9,143 nucleotides of DNA, taken from the NCBI GenBank assembly GCA_018699075.1, contig JABIPV010000044.1, forward strand, positions 1 to 9,143. Direction: 5' to 3'. This document shows positions 1-7,288 of the stretch, piece by piece. The stretch is from Kordiimonadaceae bacterium (GTDB lineage Bacteria; Pseudomonadota; Alphaproteobacteria; Sphingomonadales; Emcibacteraceae). The position numbers and the translations under genes are program-made. Within the stretch, counting starts at the first letter, position 1, and each line of letters opens with the position of its first letter. The notes under the pieces were generated by a model, which saw nothing but the letters and a program-made list of their open reading frames with translations, had not been told where the DNA came from and made no database searches.

Positions 1-125
1 CCCGCCACAGCCATAAGTGTGCCCGCATGAATGATGGTTACTTGTCTGTTTTCTTGCTCTTCTTGGCTATAACCAAGTGAAATACTACTGAAGAAAAAAA
101 TAGCCGCGATGATAATTTTGAACAA
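1..125 (-). CDS. Secreted protein, probable amidohydrolase (N-terminal fragment, cut by window edge)
   Basis: Only the first 41 codons are present. The frame opens with TTG at 123-125, preceded at 6 nt by a good Shine-Dalgarno site (GGGAG, minus strand, 132-136). No in-frame ATG lies nearby, so I accept TTG. Residues 1-20 form a Sec signal peptide: Lys3, a hydrophobic run rich in Ile and Phe, then a likely cut after GYS (residues 18-20). The mature protein begins with a short polar stretch, then VTIIHAGTLMAVAG. That resembles the opening beta-strands of secreted metal-dependent amidohydrolases of the imidazolonepropionase/prolidase-like type. The metal-binding HxH motif would lie beyond the edge, so the family call is an inference from a short stretch. 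The gene starts 75 nt after the AttH-like gene, with no visible terminator between them, so co-transcription with the ABC operon is possible. Confidence 0.55.
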   Translation of the reverse strand, partial: MFKIIIAAIFFFSSISLGYSQEEQENRQVTIIHAGTLMAVA

Positions 126-200
126 ATCCGTCTCCCTTTTTTATTGTTATGATAATAATTAAGCAAAGCAGACTTTTAAGCAATGATTTTCTTCTGACAT

Positions 201-1307
201 TTAACGACTATACCCCGTTAGTTCAACATAACCTTGACCTTCTATTATATCTTCTCCTCTTTGCCCGATTACATCTACGGCCCCTTCCCAATAACGTGGA
301 ATGGTATTAAGTTCTTGATTGTTGATCACAGGTTTGATGTTCAGGTTGATACCATGGTTAGGAATGCTTAGGCGCCACTGGGATGGATAACGTCCACCAA
401 GAGGGCTTTCCCAATAATCTGTTACCTCTATAATTACATCTTCAGCCTTTAAGCTTGTCTTCTCACCTGTTGGACTGATTAAGCTTCCTGCGCTATAAGA
501 ATGTCGACTATTATCCATATTTCTGAGGTTATAAAACATCAAATCACTGCCGTCCGATAAATGAAGCGCATACCAATCCCATCCTTGCTGGTCGGAACTC
601 AAGGCGCTGGTACCCCATTCACGGTCAAGCCATGTTAAACCTTCCACAGAGAAAGTTTCACCTGAAATTTCAATACTTCCCGTACTTTGAAGACGTGGAA
701 GAGTATAATAATAGGTGGCATTCCCAATGGCTTCAGACTTACGGCTAAGACCTTGATCTCCATTTAATACGGGGGGCTTTACCTGTTTAAGGTCTAAATT
801 TAATTTTATATCCCCTTCACTCGCCTTAATTACCCAACCATCTTCTGATTGCTCTAGCGACCAGTCCTCTAGCCAAACTCGTGTACCTTTTGTTCCTGCC
901 AGTCTGCCATCGGCACGGGAATACCGATCAAAAAAGTGAAAATCTTCTTCTTCAACATCTGTCACAGCAAAATGAGCCGCAAAGGCCACGGGGGTTTTCC
1001 ATCCTGACTTATTTTCTTCAATTTGTTTCTTATCTTCTGGTGCCAGTGCAAGGCGGAAAAATGTCAGTTCATAACCAAACCTTCTTCCCTCTGGTCCTTC
1101 TAAATTACCAGTGGAATACCACCATTCATGACGGTATCCGGGATGCGCACCGTGATCTTTCGGAAATGTAAATGGTTTAACAGTGGTTGCCCTTAAAAAA
1201 CCAACCTCCGCAACATCGCGCAGTATATCCAACCGTCCAGAACTGACATTTTGTTGCGCATAAGCAACATTGCACAACATCACAATTAAAATTATAAAAA
1301 TTCGCAT
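201..1307 (-). CDS. AttH/CrtC-family secreted lipocalin-like protein, partner of the ABC transporter
   Basis: A 368-residue protein with a Sec signal peptide (hydrophobic core about residues 3-15, likely cut after AYA at 15-17). There is no proper lipobox, since Cys12 follows VML. The mature part has the two-domain lipocalin-like layout of the AttH/CrtC family. HEWWYSTGNL (60-69) opens the first domain, WLDREWGT (226-233) and GWDWYALHL (242-250) mark the second, and YWEGAV (339-344) with GYVELTGY (359-366) lie near the C-terminus. These Trp- and Tyr-rich motifs are conserved in the family. Database names such as carotenoid 1,2-hydratase come from CrtC, but no carotenoid gene is seen here, and position after an FtsX-type permease favours an AttH role as periplasmic partner. 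The start lies 6 nt after the permease stop. Its Shine-Dalgarno site (GGGAGG, 1319-1324) sits inside the permease's last codons, 11 nt from ATG. The substrate is unknown. Confidence 0.85.
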   Translation of the reverse strand: MRIFIILIVMLCNVAYAQQNVSSGRLDILRDVAEVGFLRATTVKPFTFPKDHGAHPGYRHEWWYSTGNLEGPEGRRFGYELTFFRLALAPEDKKQIEENKSGWKTPVAFAAHFAVTDVEEEDFHFFDRYSRADGRLAGTKGTRVWLEDWSLEQSEDGWVIKASEGDIKLNLDLKQVKPPVLNGDQGLSRKSEAIGNATYYYTLPRLQSTGSIEISGETFSVEGLTWLDREWGTSALSSDQQGWDWYALHLSDGSDLMFYNLRNMDNSRHSYSAGSLISPTGEKTSLKAEDVIIEVTDYWESPLGGRYPSQWRLSIPNHGINLNIKPVINNQELNTIPRYWEGAVDVIGQRGEDIIEGQGYVELTGYSR

Positions 1308-1313
1308 TATGAT

Positions 1314-3851
1314 TTATTCCTCCCTCAATGTTGAGACAGGTGCAGATTTTGTCGCATACCATGCAGGGTATATCGCCGCAATTAAGGCGGTCACAATGGC
1401 AATAGCAAGAGCAGAAAGCAATGTATCAATCGGTATAATCATATCTATTTGCCAACCAAACGCACGGCGATTGATAACATTAATCAGTAACCATCCACTA
1501 ATCATACCAACAGGCAAAGCAAATAAACCTGCCAGCAATCCCATTGTCCCGCACTGAACGACAATTAATTTTGAAACTTGTGCCCGTGTCATCCCGAGTG
1601 CCCTTAGAATGGCAATTTCTTTTCCCCGTTCCAATGATAAGGCAAGCGCTGCCGCCAATACACCGACAAACGCCACAATCATCGCCAACCAATAAAGTAC
1701 ATTGGTAATGATAAAGGTTCGGTCAAATACTCTTAATGACATTTCTCTAATCTGTTTATTGGAACCAATAATTAGTGCTTGATATGGCGCGCCTACTGCA
1801 TTGAGTTGATCAATCACGGCTACCTCGTCTGCATCTTCGCGAAGGTAAATACCCAATGAAGATATAACTTCATCTTGCCAATAGGTGATATACGCAGAAC
1901 GATTAATGGTTATTGAACCTTGGTTCGCATTATAATCACGGTATATGCCAAGCACTTTAAATTCTCGGCTTCCTAACTTGGTCGGCAGTGTCAGACTATC
2001 ACCAATGTTTAAACCAAAATTATAAGCATAAGGATCGGTAATTATGACACCTTCCCCCGCATTAAATGCCGGCCAAATTTCCGCAGGGTAACCCATTAAA
2101 AAATCATAGGCATTACCACCGTCAGGTGACATGTCAACCGCACGTAATTGTATCGAACCATTCTCTGTTTCGAGCTTTACCCCGCGCGCGCCACTATAAT
2201 GGCTAACACCATTTACTTGAGAAAGTTTTGTGATCAGTTCAGGGTCAATCCCATTTAATGATAACCCGCCGCCACGGGCTGGTGCCGCTACATAAATATC
2301 TGAATGCAAAGAAGTGATCAGCCAATCTTCCACATTTTCACGAAAGCTGCCGATCATTACGCCCATGCCTACAATTTCAGCGACAGCAATGGTCAATGCT
2401 GCGATGGCAACACCTGTGCGACTTAATGACTTCAATATTCCCCGAACGGCAATTCGCCCAGGCAACCCAACCGCATAGCCCATGATAATTGTAAGTAAAG
2501 GTGTCATTAATTTGACAACCAACGGCGCCAGAAGTGCCGAACTGACAATAACCAAAAACAATGCAAAAAAGCCCGCTATCAAATTCACATCAGTAAATGT
2601 CAGTACCACCCCAGCAACTATAACCAGCAATCCCGCAGCAAGGGCAAGCCAGCCTAAAATATTATGAACACTTTCTTCAACAACGGACCTTACCAATGTT
2701 AACCTTGGTGGATAGGATACTGCTTCAATTGCGGGAACGACTACAGCGATTAATGTTGCTAATAAACCTGCAACAACACCCTTTAAAATAGTTGTTGCCG
2801 CTAAAGTAACTTCCCCACCTCTCACAGAATAATAATGATCGCTAAGATTTCCAGAAACCAAGCTTACGAGTTGTTCACCAAGGAATTTTCCCGTAAAAAG
2901 CCCAATCAACACACCAATTGTTGCAATCACTAATCCTTCAATAATAAGTGCTGCCACCAATTGTTCCCGTGTAACACCAAGGGCGCGCAGTACACCAATA
3001 ATCGGCCTGCGTTGCAATACCATGAAGCTCATGCAGTTATAAATTAAAAACACACCAACCAGTAACGCAAATAAACTCATGGCTGTAAGGCTCGTATTAA
3101 ATCCACTACTCATCTCTTGTAATGAATTATTACGCCTTTCTGCGTTTAAAAGTTGGACATCTGGCGGTAATTTAGCTTCTATGCTTGCTCGTAAATTATC
3201 CTCATCCCCTATCATAACATCAATTCGCGATAGCTTCCCAACCAGGCCTAACCATTCCTGGGCCACAGAAATATCGGTAATTAACACTCTATCAAGTCCG
3301 TTACTGCTTTCCTCATCCCCCATAAGCGAGAGCACAATACCCTGATGTTCTGCACCAAATACACGGGCTGTGAAAGGATCACCCGTTTTAAGTCCTAACC
3401 TAGCCGCAGACCGCCTCATCATTAATACACCGTTATCTTCGGTAAGAAGCGAAAAAACACCCCCTGCACCAGATGAACCACCAGAACCAGAGCCTTCTAC
3501 TTGATAGTCACGAAAACTGGTTTCTGCAAATATATCAATACCCAGTAACTGATACGTCTCTCCTTCAATTCTAACGACACCCTCTACAATTGGGGCGATG
3601 GTGCGAATTCCACCTAGTCTTAGGTCAATATATACGCTTTCATCAAGCCCCGTTGCACCGCCAATGATTTGATGGGTAGCGTCCCCTGTTACCGCAGTTA
3701 AAGATGAATCAAAAGACTTACGGGCACTTTCATTGGCAATATCCACAGCGACGATCACAGCGATACCAACAGCCAGCCCAATAATAGCCAGCGCCAATTG
3801 TCCGGGGTGACGAAATAGATAACTTGATAATGCCTTTAAGATATTGCCCAT
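1314..3851 (-). CDS. ABC transporter permease with two FtsX domains (YbbP/AttFG-like)
   Basis: An 845-residue inner-membrane permease of the MacB/LolCDE/FtsX class. The order is: TM1 (about 17-38); a large periplasmic MacB-like domain (about 40-250); an FtsX domain with TMs near 257-279, 300-322 and 353-376; two or three linking TMs (about 398-465) and one at 479-501; a second periplasmic domain (about 505-705); and a final FtsX domain with TMs near 712-738, 766-791 and 808-830. LRALGVTREQL (288-298) and LRALGMTRAQV (749-759) are the paired cytoplasmic coupling helices that contact the ATPase, so one chain appears to supply both halves of the permease. E. coli YbbP has a similar size and layout; Att systems usually use two separate permeases. 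A Gly/Ser-rich stretch (119-131) interrupts the first periplasmic domain. The ATG overlaps the ATPase stop (TAATG), indicating translational coupling. Such proteins usually transmit force across the membrane rather than forming a channel. The substrate cannot be read from the sequence. Confidence 0.92.
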   Translation of the reverse strand: MGNILKALSSYLFRHPGQLALAIIGLAVGIAVIVAVDIANESARKSFDSSLTAVTGDATHQIIGGATGLDESVYIDLRLGGIRTIAPIVEGVVRIEGETYQLLGIDIFAETSFRDYQVEGSGSGGSSGAGGVFSLLTEDNGVLMMRRSAARLGLKTGDPFTARVFGAEHQGIVLSLMGDEESSNGLDRVLITDISVAQEWLGLVGKLSRIDVMIGDEDNLRASIEAKLPPDVQLLNAERRNNSLQEMSSGFNTSLTAMSLFALLVGVFLIYNCMSFMVLQRRPIIGVLRALGVTREQLVAALIIEGLVIATIGVLIGLFTGKFLGEQLVSLVSGNLSDHYYSVRGGEVTLAATTILKGVVAGLLATLIAVVVPAIEAVSYPPRLTLVRSVVEESVHNILGWLALAAGLLVIVAGVVLTFTDVNLIAGFFALFLVIVSSALLAPLVVKLMTPLLTIIMGYAVGLPGRIAVRGILKSLSRTGVAIAALTIAVAEIVGMGVMIGSFRENVEDWLITSLHSDIYVAAPARGGGLSLNGIDPELITKLSQVNGVSHYSGARGVKLETENGSIQLRAVDMSPDGGNAYDFLMGYPAEIWPAFNAGEGVIITDPYAYNFGLNIGDSLTLPTKLGSREFKVLGIYRDYNANQGSITINRSAYITYWQDEVISSLGIYLREDADEVAVIDQLNAVGAPYQALIIGSNKQIREMSLRVFDRTFIITNVLYWLAMIVAFVGVLAAALALSLERGKEIAILRALGMTRAQVSKLIVVQCGTMGLLAGLFALPVGMISGWLLINVINRRAFGWQIDMIIPIDTLLSALAIAIVTALIAAIYPAWYATKSAPVSTLREE

Positions 3852-4573
3852 TACTTAAAGCTTTCCGTTCTGTCCAAAAGCCTGCCATCCACTAGCTCAA
3901 AAACACGGTCACAGCGCCGCGCGGCATCAGCACTATGTGTCGCTAATAAAATTGTTCCCCCAATTGGTCGAACCAGCTTATCTAATAATTTCCAGACAAT
4001 ATCAGCCGTATAGTCATCAAGGTTTCCTGTTGGTTCGTCAGCAAGCACTACACAAGGTTGGTTGATAAGCGCACGGGCAATGGCAACACGCTGTTGTTCG
4101 CCCCCCGATAAGGTATCTGGATAGCTATCAATACGATCTTTTAAACCTACGGCATCAAGCATATCCTCACATTGTCGCATGCTATCTTTTTTTCCTAGTT
4201 CACAAAGCTCAAGCACAAGACGAAGATTTTCCCCTACATTGAGCGTAGGGATTAAATTAAAGAACTGATAGACGAAACCAATATTCTCTCTACGAAAAAT
4301 TGTGCGCTCTCGGTCCTTCATTGATGTTATGGTCTTACCTTCAATCTGAACCTCACCACTATCTGGTATATCAATACCACTAATCAAATTTAAAAGTGTT
4401 GATTTACCTGATCCACTTCTGCCTAGCAACGCAACAGTTTCACCCTTTAAAATATCCACACTAACATCATGTAAAACTTGATGTTGCCGCCCACCTTCAA
4501 GATATCCTTTGCTAAGATTTTTGATGTGAATAGAAACAGTGTTTTTATCTGAAATCATAGAGTGAGAGCCCAT
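3851..4573 (-). CDS. ABC transporter ATP-binding protein, LolD/MacB/YbbA-like
   Basis: A 240-residue cytoplasmic ATPase with all expected motifs: Walker A GRSGSGKST (51-59), Q-loop in VYQFFNLIPTL (Gln103), signature LSGGEQQ (155-161), Walker B CVVLADE with catalytic Glu180, D-loop NLDD (184-187) and H-loop His213. The VYQFFNLIPTLNVGEN and ADEPTGNLD wording is characteristic of the LolD/MacB/FtsE branch, which pairs with FtsX-type permeases, and the next gene is exactly that. It is the first gene of the three-gene operon, and its stop overlaps the permease start by one base. Start choice is uncertain: ATG at 4573 gives the length used here, while an in-frame ATG at 4558 would remove five residues (GSHSM between the two). 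Neither has a clear Shine-Dalgarno site. The predicted promoter places the transcript start only about 14 nt upstream of 4573. Confidence 0.95.
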   Translation of the reverse strand: MGSHSMISDKNTVSIHIKNLSKGYLEGGRQHQVLHDVSVDILKGETVALLGRSGSGKSTLLNLISGIDIPDSGEVQIEGKTITSMKDRERTIFRRENIGFVYQFFNLIPTLNVGENLRLVLELCELGKKDSMRQCEDMLDAVGLKDRIDSYPDTLSGGEQQRVAIARALINQPCVVLADEPTGNLDDYTADIVWKLLDKLVRPIGGTILLATHSADAARRCDRVFELVDGRLLDRTESFK

Positions 4574-4593
4574 GTGAGAATTAATATTACACG

Positions 4594-4622
4594 AGCATAT
4601 TGAGGGCAGATCAGCTTGTCAA
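4594..4622 (-). promoter_or_regulatory. Sigma-70-type promoter of the ABC/AttH operon
   Basis: On the minus strand a perfect -35 box TTGACA (4622 to 4617) is followed after exactly 17 bp by TATGCT (4599 to 4594), which matches four of six -10 consensus bases including the key T-A and final T. Transcription would begin near 4587, leaving about 14 nt before the ATPase ATG at 4573. It is the best promoter-like sequence in the window. Prediction by eye only. Confidence 0.6.
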
Positions 4623-4641
4623 ACAATGCTAATTTGCCCTC
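4602..4641. repeat. Inverted repeat flanking the -35 box (possible operator)
   Basis: Perfect 7-bp arms GAGGGCA (4602-4608) and TGCCCTC (4635-4641) are separated by 26 bp. Equivalent positions are 33 bp apart, close to three helical turns, and the arms enclose the TTGACA box of the ABC operon promoter. No T-run follows on the minus strand, so it does not look like a terminator for the preceding TPR gene. A regulator binding both arms is possible, but a 7-bp repeat can also arise by chance. Confidence 0.35.
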
Positions 4642-4678
4642 TTATAATTTTAAACTATGAAAAGTGTTTCTTGAAATA

Positions 4679-6568
4679 TTATGAATTAATTGCTTGATTG
4701 ATTGCTGACGGTATCAAATGATACGGATCAATATGCATACTACCATCTGCAATACCATCTTTGGTCACTGTAATTTTGTGAACATCGATGTAAAGAATGC
4801 CCTTTTCTTCTGATTTTTCCTTAATCACGCGGTTAAATTCAAGAATAGCTTCAATTGCTTCTGCACTACCATCAACATCTAACGTTGTTAGCGGCGCCGC
4901 AACACCACAATGAATAGGCTTAAGCCCAGCTTCCAGAGCCGCAGCGTAAGTAAAATCAAAATACCCTTCTGCAGTTTCTTTTGCCACATCAACAACAGGT
5001 TTTTTCATTTTTTTCGCTGCGACTGTAATACCGTCATTAACACGGGTATCAATCGTTCCTATGTTGAAAATAATTTCACTGCCCTTTGGAATTTCAGCAA
5101 GGTGTGATTTCACTGATGATTTATATTTTGCATGCGCATTACTTGCTAGGTGGAATGCTTTGATACCCGCCATCCATTTAACTTCAGAAATATAATCTTT
5201 ACCGTCTTTGGTCACTGTATGTCCACGGTTAGCCAGTGTTAAACTTGGCCCCATAACATAAATTTTATCGGCTTTGTCATCCGACTTACGCTTAATATCT
5301 TTATTTAAATCATATAGCTTATTGAGCAAGTTTCTATACACATAACAATATTGCCATTTTCTAGGCTCATTCTCGATTGACTTCAACAAATCATCAGTTA
5401 GAAGCCCAAGCATTTCGGACGTCTTATCTTCATTACCCATAATATGATGCATTATCGCAAGATTTGATAAGCTAACCGGTCCATTTGGAAGAACCCCTAA
5501 TGCTCTCTCGAACATCTCTATAGCTTTAGGAAAATTGCTCTTTTCGCCATATGTATTTGCCGCGTTATGAAGCGTTTCTAATCTATCAGGATTTATTATT
5601 AACGAGCTTTCAAAAGCTTTTACTGCGTTATTAAATTGTCCCGTTTCACGGTAGGCGTTACCTAGATTATTATGGGCCATCGATGTTGCAGGGTTAAGAT
5701 TGATGCCTTTCTTATAATTGTCTATTGCTTCTTCATAATTCCCTTGTTCCTGAAAAATATTAGCCAAGTTAATATATGCATCAGAGAAGCGCGGTTCGAT
5801 TTCGATAGATTTCTCTATTAATTTCTGTGCCTCTTCCTTTTGATCAAGTTGAAGAAGACATAAAGCTTTATCGTGATAAGCTCCTGGGAAACCAGGCCCC
5901 ATTTTGATAAATATATCAAAATATTTTATAGCCGTTTCAAAATCGCCTTTATCTTTATATAATCCCGCTAAATTAAGAGTAACATGAGCATTATTTGGTT
6001 TAATTTTTTCTAAATTTTTTAAACAATTTAAAGCATTATCCAACTGGCCTATAACCCGATACAGGTTGCTCATATTAAATAATGTTCCAACGTGATTTGG
6101 ATTATATTTAATTGCTTCAGCATAAGCTACGATGGCTTTGTCATATTGAGCCGTATCTTTATATGCATTGCCCAAGTTATAATGCGCTGTTGCTTTAAAC
6201 GGATTTTCATTCGCTACCTTTATAAATAACGGGATAGCTTCAGCCATGTTTTGCTGTGAAGCCAAAGAAGCTGCAAGCAATTCGTATAATTCTGTTACAT
6301 CAGGAAACCGATCAAGCAGCATTTTACAGCGCATTTCTACCTGACGAAATTCACCTTTTTTAAATGACTCATTCAATTCTTTAAGATCGTGTCTGAATAA
6401 ACTATTCGGATTAATAGATTTTATTGCAGCGAGGGCATCAGTATTTTCAGGGTGTCTTCTGAGTACTGCCTCAAAATACCTCATTGCCTCGTCATTTTTT
6501 CCCTGTGCTATTGCTTGATTGCCCAGTTTCATCGCGTCTTTTATGGAAATAGAATCTTGGTTACTCAT
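4679..6568 (-). CDS. TPR-repeat protein with a C-terminal divergent SGNH/GDSL-hydrolase-like domain
   Basis: A 629-residue protein with no signal peptide or membrane segment, so probably cytoplasmic. Residues 92-397 fit nine consecutive 34-residue tetratricopeptide repeats without a gap; the best are 126-159 (HYNLGNAYKDTAQYDKAI), 262-295 and 296-329. Looser repeats occupy about 10-43 and 58-91. After a linker, residues 435-629 form a separate alpha/beta-looking domain. MGPSLTLA (439-446), WMAGIKAFHLAS (465-476), NIGTIDTR (502-509) and HIDPYHL (612-618) fall in the order of the Ser, Gly/Asn and Asp-x-x-His blocks of SGNH hydrolases. They resemble a TPR-linked domain that I recall with a GDSH- or GESH-like first block and a GEIDCR motif. 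Ser442, Asp614 and His617 would be the candidate triad; family and activity are inferred. The Shine-Dalgarno site is probably AGAAG, 8 nt before ATG. Flanking gaps of 105 and 199 nt suggest a single-gene transcript. Confidence 0.85.
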   Translation of the reverse strand: MSNQDSISIKDAMKLGNQAIAQGKNDEAMRYFEAVLRRHPENTDALAAIKSINPNSLFRHDLKELNESFKKGEFRQVEMRCKMLLDRFPDVTELYELLAASLASQQNMAEAIPLFIKVANENPFKATAHYNLGNAYKDTAQYDKAIVAYAEAIKYNPNHVGTLFNMSNLYRVIGQLDNALNCLKNLEKIKPNNAHVTLNLAGLYKDKGDFETAIKYFDIFIKMGPGFPGAYHDKALCLLQLDQKEEAQKLIEKSIEIEPRFSDAYINLANIFQEQGNYEEAIDNYKKGINLNPATSMAHNNLGNAYRETGQFNNAVKAFESSLIINPDRLETLHNAANTYGEKSNFPKAIEMFERALGVLPNGPVSLSNLAIMHHIMGNEDKTSEMLGLLTDDLLKSIENEPRKWQYCYVYRNLLNKLYDLNKDIKRKSDDKADKIYVMGPSLTLANRGHTVTKDGKDYISEVKWMAGIKAFHLASNAHAKYKSSVKSHLAEIPKGSEIIFNIGTIDTRVNDGITVAAKKMKKPVVDVAKETAEGYFDFTYAAALEAGLKPIHCGVAAPLTTLDVDGSAEAIEAILEFNRVIKEKSEEKGILYIDVHKITVTKDGIADGSMHIDPYHLIPSAINQAINS

Positions 6569-6606
6569 TTATCGTACTTCTCTATCAATATATATATTTA
6601 TACAGA

Positions 6607-6635
6607 CATATATAGTGGCTGTTTGATAAATGCAA
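6607..6635 (-). promoter_or_regulatory. Possible promoter of the TPR gene
   Basis: On the minus strand TTGCAT (6635 to 6630) lies 17 bp before TATATG (6612 to 6607), which would start transcription near 6600, about 32 nt before the TPR gene's ATG. Both boxes are imperfect and the whole 199-nt gap is very AT-rich. Other weak pairs can be drawn, for example TTGCAA, 18 bp, TAAATA further upstream. No terminator hairpin for the preceding small membrane protein was seen in this gap. Confidence 0.3.
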
Positions 6636-6767
6636 ACCACCATCAATAATTATTTCATAATTTAATCCTTAATTATGAACAAAACATACTATTTAGAAGT
6701 TTTAATTAAGAGGTTGCAAATAATCTATCGTCTGGAATTACCCTATTTTTAGTAATTGAAATCACAT

Positions 6768-7214
6768 TTATTTTCGTGCTTTCATCGTGGTCATAAAAGC
6801 ACCAATAGTCATAATAAGAAGACCAATAATAAATACAAACCCGCCCCAACTGAACTCATTGATATTCATGAATAAATCCGCTGCAAAGTTTTTAAGTGGA
6901 TCTGTAGCCTTACCAACTATATCTCCTAACATTCCACCACTATCATCACTTCCACCGCCCATATTTTTAAGAGCAGGCCATAACATCACTACCCAAACTG
7001 CAAGTGCAGAAGCAAATGTAAACACTTCTTTTTTAAGAATAATCAACACAGGTGCCGTAGCCGCTAATATAGCGACAATAATTGCTGAAGTATTATCAAG
7101 ACGGTAATAACTAATATCACCGACTACCGGAAGACTAGCAAGCGGTAAAAACACACCGACAATAAATAGTAGCGCACCTAAGCAAGTTAATTGATGAATT
7201 TTATCATTTGGCAT
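6768..7214 (-). CDS. Small integral membrane protein of unknown function (four predicted helices)
   Basis: A 148-residue protein. Hydrophobic segments lie at about 9-30, 43-60, 64-82 and 122-143, giving four likely membrane helices. The first ends in VFLPLASLPVVGDISYYRLDN (spans 21-41), a pattern I associate with small uncharacterised four-helix proteins whose first loop reads like PIVGSxNYF; the assignment to that group is from memory. A Gly/Ser/Asp-rich loop (86-95, GGGSDDSGGM) and an amphipathic stretch separate helices 3 and 4, and the chain ends in basic residues (KARK). No catalytic motif is visible. The start is well supported by a GGGA Shine-Dalgarno site 6 nt before ATG. It lies 74 nt after the OmpA-like gene and has its own promoter-like sequence. 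I do not recognise a function. Confidence 0.8.
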   Translation of the reverse strand: MPNDKIHQLTCLGALLFIVGVFLPLASLPVVGDISYYRLDNTSAIIVAILAATAPVLIILKKEVFTFASALAVWVVMLWPALKNMGGGSDDSGGMLGDIVGKATDPLKNFAADLFMNINEFSWGGFVFIIGLLIMTIGAFMTTMKARK

Positions 7215-7250
7215 TTAATTTCCCTTTTATATTTTTACGTCCCCTAAGTG

Positions 7251-7280
7251 ATCATAATAATAAAAATAGAATTAATGCAA
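7251..7280 (-). promoter_or_regulatory. Possible promoter of the small membrane protein gene
   Basis: On the minus strand TTGCAT (7280 to 7275) precedes TATGAT (7256 to 7251) by 18 bp. The -10 box matches five of six consensus bases and the -35 box three. The implied leader is about 30 nt, which includes the visible Shine-Dalgarno site. The -35 hexamer is the same as in the candidate promoter before the TPR gene. Confidence 0.4.
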
Positions 7281-7288
7281 GCTGAAAT

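Noticed and set aside
159..183. Two direct copies of TTAAGCAA (159-166 and 176-183) between the AttH-like gene and the left-edge gene
   Set aside because: An 8-bp AT-rich repeat in a short gap is easily due to chance, and no promoter boxes fit around it convincingly.
881..1171. A 96-codon open frame on the plus strand opposite the AttH-like gene
   Set aside because: It is antisense to a well-supported gene, its protein has no recognisable motif, and no ribosome site or promoter supports it.
201..1307. Calling the lipocalin-like gene crtC (carotenoid 1,2-hydratase)
   Set aside because: The signal peptide, position in an ABC operon and absence of carotenoid genes fit an AttH-type role better; family names in databases reflect shared fold only.
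4602..4641. The GAGGGCA/TGCCCTC repeat as a terminator for the TPR gene
   Set aside because: The loop would be 26 nt and no T-run follows on the minus strand.
6569..6767. The very AT-rich gap with TATATA tracts as a replication origin or mobile-element scar
   Set aside because: No repeated DnaA-box-like or iteron sequences, no terminal repeats and no target duplications were found; an AT-rich promoter region is sufficient.
6787..7107. A 106-codon open frame on the plus strand opposite the small membrane protein
   Set aside because: The minus-strand gene has a good ribosome site and membrane-helix pattern; the plus-strand frame looks like the low-complexity mirror of those hydrophobic codons.
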